A stretch of DNA of 10,760 nt. Origin: an uncultured Pseudomonas sp. GTDB lineage: Bacteria > Pseudomonadota > Gammaproteobacteria > Pseudomonadales > Pseudomonadaceae. Position numbers and translations under genes: made by a program. The notes beneath the pieces are model-generated. The model searched no databases. It was not told the DNA's origin and saw only the letters and a list, made by a program, of their open reading frames with translations. Within the stretch, counting starts at the first letter, position 1; each line of letters starts with the position of its first letter. The stretch covers positions 1 through 10,760 of the forward strand of contig CALMID010000512.1 of assembly GCA_937863915.1 (NCBI GenBank), read 5' to 3'. Below, one piece after another: positions 8,846 through 10,760 of the stretch.

Positions 8846-8870
8846 ATAGTTGACTTAATTAGTCGGAAAT
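8846..8870 (+). promoter_or_regulatory. iscR: Type 1 IscR operator of the isc promoter
   Basis: ATAGTTGACT (8846-8855), a five-base A/T spacer and AGTCGG (8861-8866) match the published type 1 consensus ATASYYGACTRWWWYAGTCRRSTAT at 22 of 25 positions by my count. The site covers the -35 box at 8850-8855 and most of the promoter spacer. This is the expected layout for [2Fe-2S]-IscR repressing its own operon when clusters are plentiful. Confidence 0.85.
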
Positions 8871-8878
8871 TGCATACT
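8850..8878 (+). promoter_or_regulatory. iscR: Sigma-70 promoter of the isc operon
   Basis: TTGACT (8850-8855, five of six) and CATACT (8873-8878, four of six) are separated by 17 bases. The start point would be near 8885, giving a leader of about 25 bases to the iscR ATG. The -35 lies inside the IscR operator, which supports autorepression. Confidence 0.7.
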
Positions 8879-8909
8879 CGCTGCAACTCAGCGAATCCGT
8901 GGTACTTCC

Positions 8910-9401
8910 ATGCGACTCACCACCAAAGGCCGCTACGCCGTGACCGCCATGCTCGACCTCGCTCTGCACGCGCAGAAGGGGCCGGTTTCCCTGGCGGATA
9001 TTTCCGAGCGTCAGGGCATTTCCCTGTCTTACCTTGAGCAACTGTTTGCCAAGCTGCGTCGCGGCAATCTGGTGAGCAGTGTGCGTGGTCCGGGTGGTGG
9101 TTATCAGCTCGCCCGCGACATGACGGGCATTCAGGTGGCGCAGGTGATCGATGCGGTCAATGAATCTGTTGATGCGACGCGCTGCCAGGGGCTGGGCGAC
9201 TGCCACAGCGGCGATACCTGTCTGACCCATCATCTTTGGTGCGATCTGAGTCAGCAGATCCATGAGTTTCTGAGTGGCATCAGCCTTGCGGACCTGGTTA
9301 CCCGTCGCGAGGTACAGGAAGTGGCTTTGCGCCAGGATCAGCGCCGCTGCAATGGCAAAACCCCGTTCCTCGACAAGATTGAAGCGTCCACCCTCGATTG
9401 A
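8910..9401 (+). CDS. iscR: Fe-S cluster assembly transcription regulator IscR
   Basis: IscR is an Rrf2-family DNA-binding protein that holds a [2Fe-2S] cluster and represses the isc operon when clusters are abundant; without the cluster it binds other (type 2) sites. It has 163 residues, about the E. coli length. The winged helix occupies about 1-70 ([46 protein letters not shown]). The cluster ligands Cys92, Cys98, Cys104 and His107 (RCQGLGDC...DTCLTHHLW) fall at the E. coli positions. The ATG at 8910 is fixed by the conserved N-terminus, although I see no real Shine-Dalgarno sequence in GTGGTACTTCC before it. It is the first gene of iscR-iscS-iscU, behind an IscR operator. The C-terminal part (about 120-163) is less conserved. 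Confidence 0.98.
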   Translation: MRLTTKGRYAVTAMLDLALHAQKGPVSLADISERQGISLSYLEQLFAKLRRGNLVSSVRGPGGGYQLARDMTGIQVAQVIDAVNESVDATRCQGLGDCHSGDTCLTHHLWCDLSQQIHEFLSGISLADLVTRREVQEVALRQDQRRCNGKTPFLDKIEASTLD

Positions 9402-9448
9402 GTGGTGGCGCCGGCCAGCCGGGCCTGAACGCCGATAGGAGAGCACTG

Positions 9449-10663
9449 ATGAAGCTGCCGATTTACCTGGATTACTCCGCGACTACGCCGGTCGACCCGC
9501 GCGTTGCGCAGAAAATGTGCGACTGCCTGCTGATGGAAGGCAATTTCGGTAACCCGGCTTCGCGTTCCCATGTGTTTGGCTGGAAAGCCGAAGAGGCAGT
9601 CGAGAATGCCCGTCGTCAGGTGGCCGAGCTGGTCAATGCCGATCCGCGTGAAATCGTCTGGACTTCCGGTGCTACCGAGTCGGACAACCTTGCCATCAAG
9701 GGCGTGGCGCATTTCTATGCAAGCAAGGGCAAGCACCTCATTACCTCGAAGATCGAGCACAAGGCGGTACTGGATACCTGCCGCCAGCTGGAGCGCGAAG
9801 GTTTCGAGGTGACGTACCTGGAGCCAGGCGAAGACGGCATCATTACCCCAGCCATGGTCGAGGCGGCCCTGCGTGATGACACCGTGCTGGTGTCGCTCAT
9901 GCATGTGAACAACGAAGTCGGCACGATCAATGACATTGCTGCCATCGGTGAGCTGACCCGCTCCCGCGGCGTGCTGTTCCATGTTGATGCGGCGCAATCG
10001 ACCGGCAAGGTCGAGATTGACTTGGACAAGCTCAAGGTCGACCTGATGTCGTTCTCCGCGCACAAGACTTATGGTCCGAAGGGCGTCGGCGCCCTGTACG
10101 TGCGTCGCAAGCCGCGCGTACGTCTGGAAGCGCAGATGCATGGCGGTGGTCACGAACGCGGTATGCGTTCGGGCACCCTGGCGACCCATCAGCTGGTCGG
10201 TATGGGGGAGGCCTTCCGCATCGCCAAGGAAGAGATGGCCGCAGAAAATCTGCGGGTGACTGCGCTGCGCGATCGCTTTCTCAAGCAGCTCGATGGCCTG
10301 GAAGAGCTCTACGTCAACGGCAGCCTGACTCAGCGTGTGCCGCACAACCTGAACCTGAGCTTCAACTATGTCGAGGGCGAGTCCCTGATCATGGCACTCA
10401 AGGACCTGGCGGTGTCGTCGGGTTCGGCCTGCACCTCGGCGTCGTTGGAGCCGTCCTATGTCTTGCGTGCCCTGGGTCGCAACGACGAGCTGGCGCACAG
10501 TTCCATCCGTTTCTCTTTCGGTCGCTTCACCACTGAAGAAGAGATTGATTACGCCGCCGCCAAAGTCATGGAGGCGGTCACCAAGCTGCGCGAACTGTCG
10601 CCGCTCTGGGATATGTACAAAGAGGGTGTCGACCTGTCCAAGGTCGAATGGCAGGCCCACTAA
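9449..10663 (+). CDS. iscS: Cysteine desulfurase IscS
   Basis: IscS is a PLP enzyme that removes sulfur from cysteine as a protein-bound persulfide and passes it to IscU for Fe-S clusters and to other acceptors, including tRNA thiolation. The 404 residues equal E. coli IscS. His104 (SKIEHKAV) stacks on PLP, Asp180 (FHVDAAQS) binds the pyridine nitrogen, Lys206 ([12 protein letters not shown]) forms the Schiff base, and Cys328 ([19 protein letters not shown]) is the persulfide residue, all at E. coli numbering. The C-terminus [21 protein letters not shown] is family-typical. The ATG at 9449 is chosen because AGGAGAG lies at 9437-9443 and the N-terminus [18 protein letters not shown] fits. It starts 47 bases after iscR and is followed by iscU after 22. 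Confidence 0.98.
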   Translation: MKLPIYLDYSATTPVDPRVAQKMCDCLLMEGNFGNPASRSHVFGWKAEEAVENARRQVAELVNADPREIVWTSGATESDNLAIKGVAHFYASKGKHLITSKIEHKAVLDTCRQLEREGFEVTYLEPGEDGIITPAMVEAALRDDTVLVSLMHVNNEVGTINDIAAIGELTRSRGVLFHVDAAQSTGKVEIDLDKLKVDLMSFSAHKTYGPKGVGALYVRRKPRVRLEAQMHGGGHERGMRSGTLATHQLVGMGEAFRIAKEEMAAENLRVTALRDRFLKQLDGLEELYVNGSLTQRVPHNLNLSFNYVEGESLIMALKDLAVSSGSACTSASLEPSYVLRALGRNDELAHSSIRFSFGRFTTEEEIDYAAAKVMEAVTKLRELSPLWDMYKEGVDLSKVEWQAH

Positions 10664-10685
10664 CCGTTTCGATGAGGTAAGCGAC

Positions 10686-10760
10686 ATGGCATACAGCGAA
10701 AAGGTCCTCGACCACTACGAAAACCCGCGCAACGTCGGCAAGCTCGACGCGGAAGATCCG
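10686..10760 (+). CDS. iscU: Fe-S cluster scaffold IscU (3' end cut off)
   Basis: IscU is the scaffold on which IscS sulfur and iron are built into [2Fe-2S] clusters before transfer to client proteins. Only 25 codons are in the window: MAYSEKVLDHYENPRNVGKL and five more residues, which matches the N-terminus of Pseudomonas IscU (family length about 128). The cluster-binding cysteines lie outside the window. The ATG at 10686 follows TGAGG (10673-10677). The 22-base gap to iscS shows it belongs to the same operon. Confidence 0.95.
   Translation, partial: MAYSEKVLDHYENPRNVGKLDAEDP

Noticed and set aside
9398..9448. An upstream TTG start extending iscS by 17 residues
   Set aside because: The ATG at 9449 has a good ribosome binding site and gives the exact E. 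coli-like length and N-terminus.
9338..10687. A 449-codon open frame on the - strand opposite iscS
   Set aside because: Shadow of iscS; no domain seen, and it runs across the iscR-iscS and iscS-iscU boundaries on the other strand.

Overview
The window looks like a Pseudomonas chromosome. The evidence is the GC-rich third-position codon use, protein sequences close to Pseudomonas versions, and a gene order that, from memory, matches the PA3824-to-PA3813 stretch of P. aeruginosa. The species cannot be fixed by eye, and the proteins differ enough from P. aeruginosa that another member of the genus is likely. It is a core, vertically inherited region. I see no insertion sequence, phage, CRISPR array, tRNA or rRNA gene, and no gene-free stretch longer than about 165 bases.

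Left block (1-5533, + strand): queA (lacking only about its first five codons), tgt, yajC, secD and secF, closed by a strong intrinsic terminator. queA and tgt overlap by four bases and supply two steps of queuosine synthesis in tRNA. yajC, secD and secF encode the accessory membrane complex that helps SecYEG drive protein export with the proton motive force.

Middle block (5534-7220): a gene for a small glycine-zipper envelope protein on the + strand converges on suhB on the - strand, with one hairpin terminator between them. The leader of the glycine-zipper gene is the least ordinary part of the window. It has a sigma-22 (AlgU/RpoE-type) promoter-like pair of hexamers. It also has an exact 11-base inverted repeat whose right arm contains the ribosome binding site.

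Right block (7221-10760, + strand): trmJ and cysE (one-base overlap), then a 136-base regulatory gap, then iscR, iscS and the first 25 codons of iscU. The gap carries a good type 1 IscR operator lying over a sigma-70-type promoter, a degenerate second site upstream, and an extended -10 promoter candidate inside an 8-bp dyad. CysE makes the cysteine precursor O-acetylserine, IscS takes sulfur from cysteine, IscU is the Fe-S scaffold and IscR is the Fe-S-sensing regulator. The block therefore runs from cysteine supply to cluster assembly.

I did not find a convincing undescribed system. The points worth checking are regulatory: the leader at 5576-5652, the two-promoter layout ahead of iscR, and the hairpin between yajC and secD.
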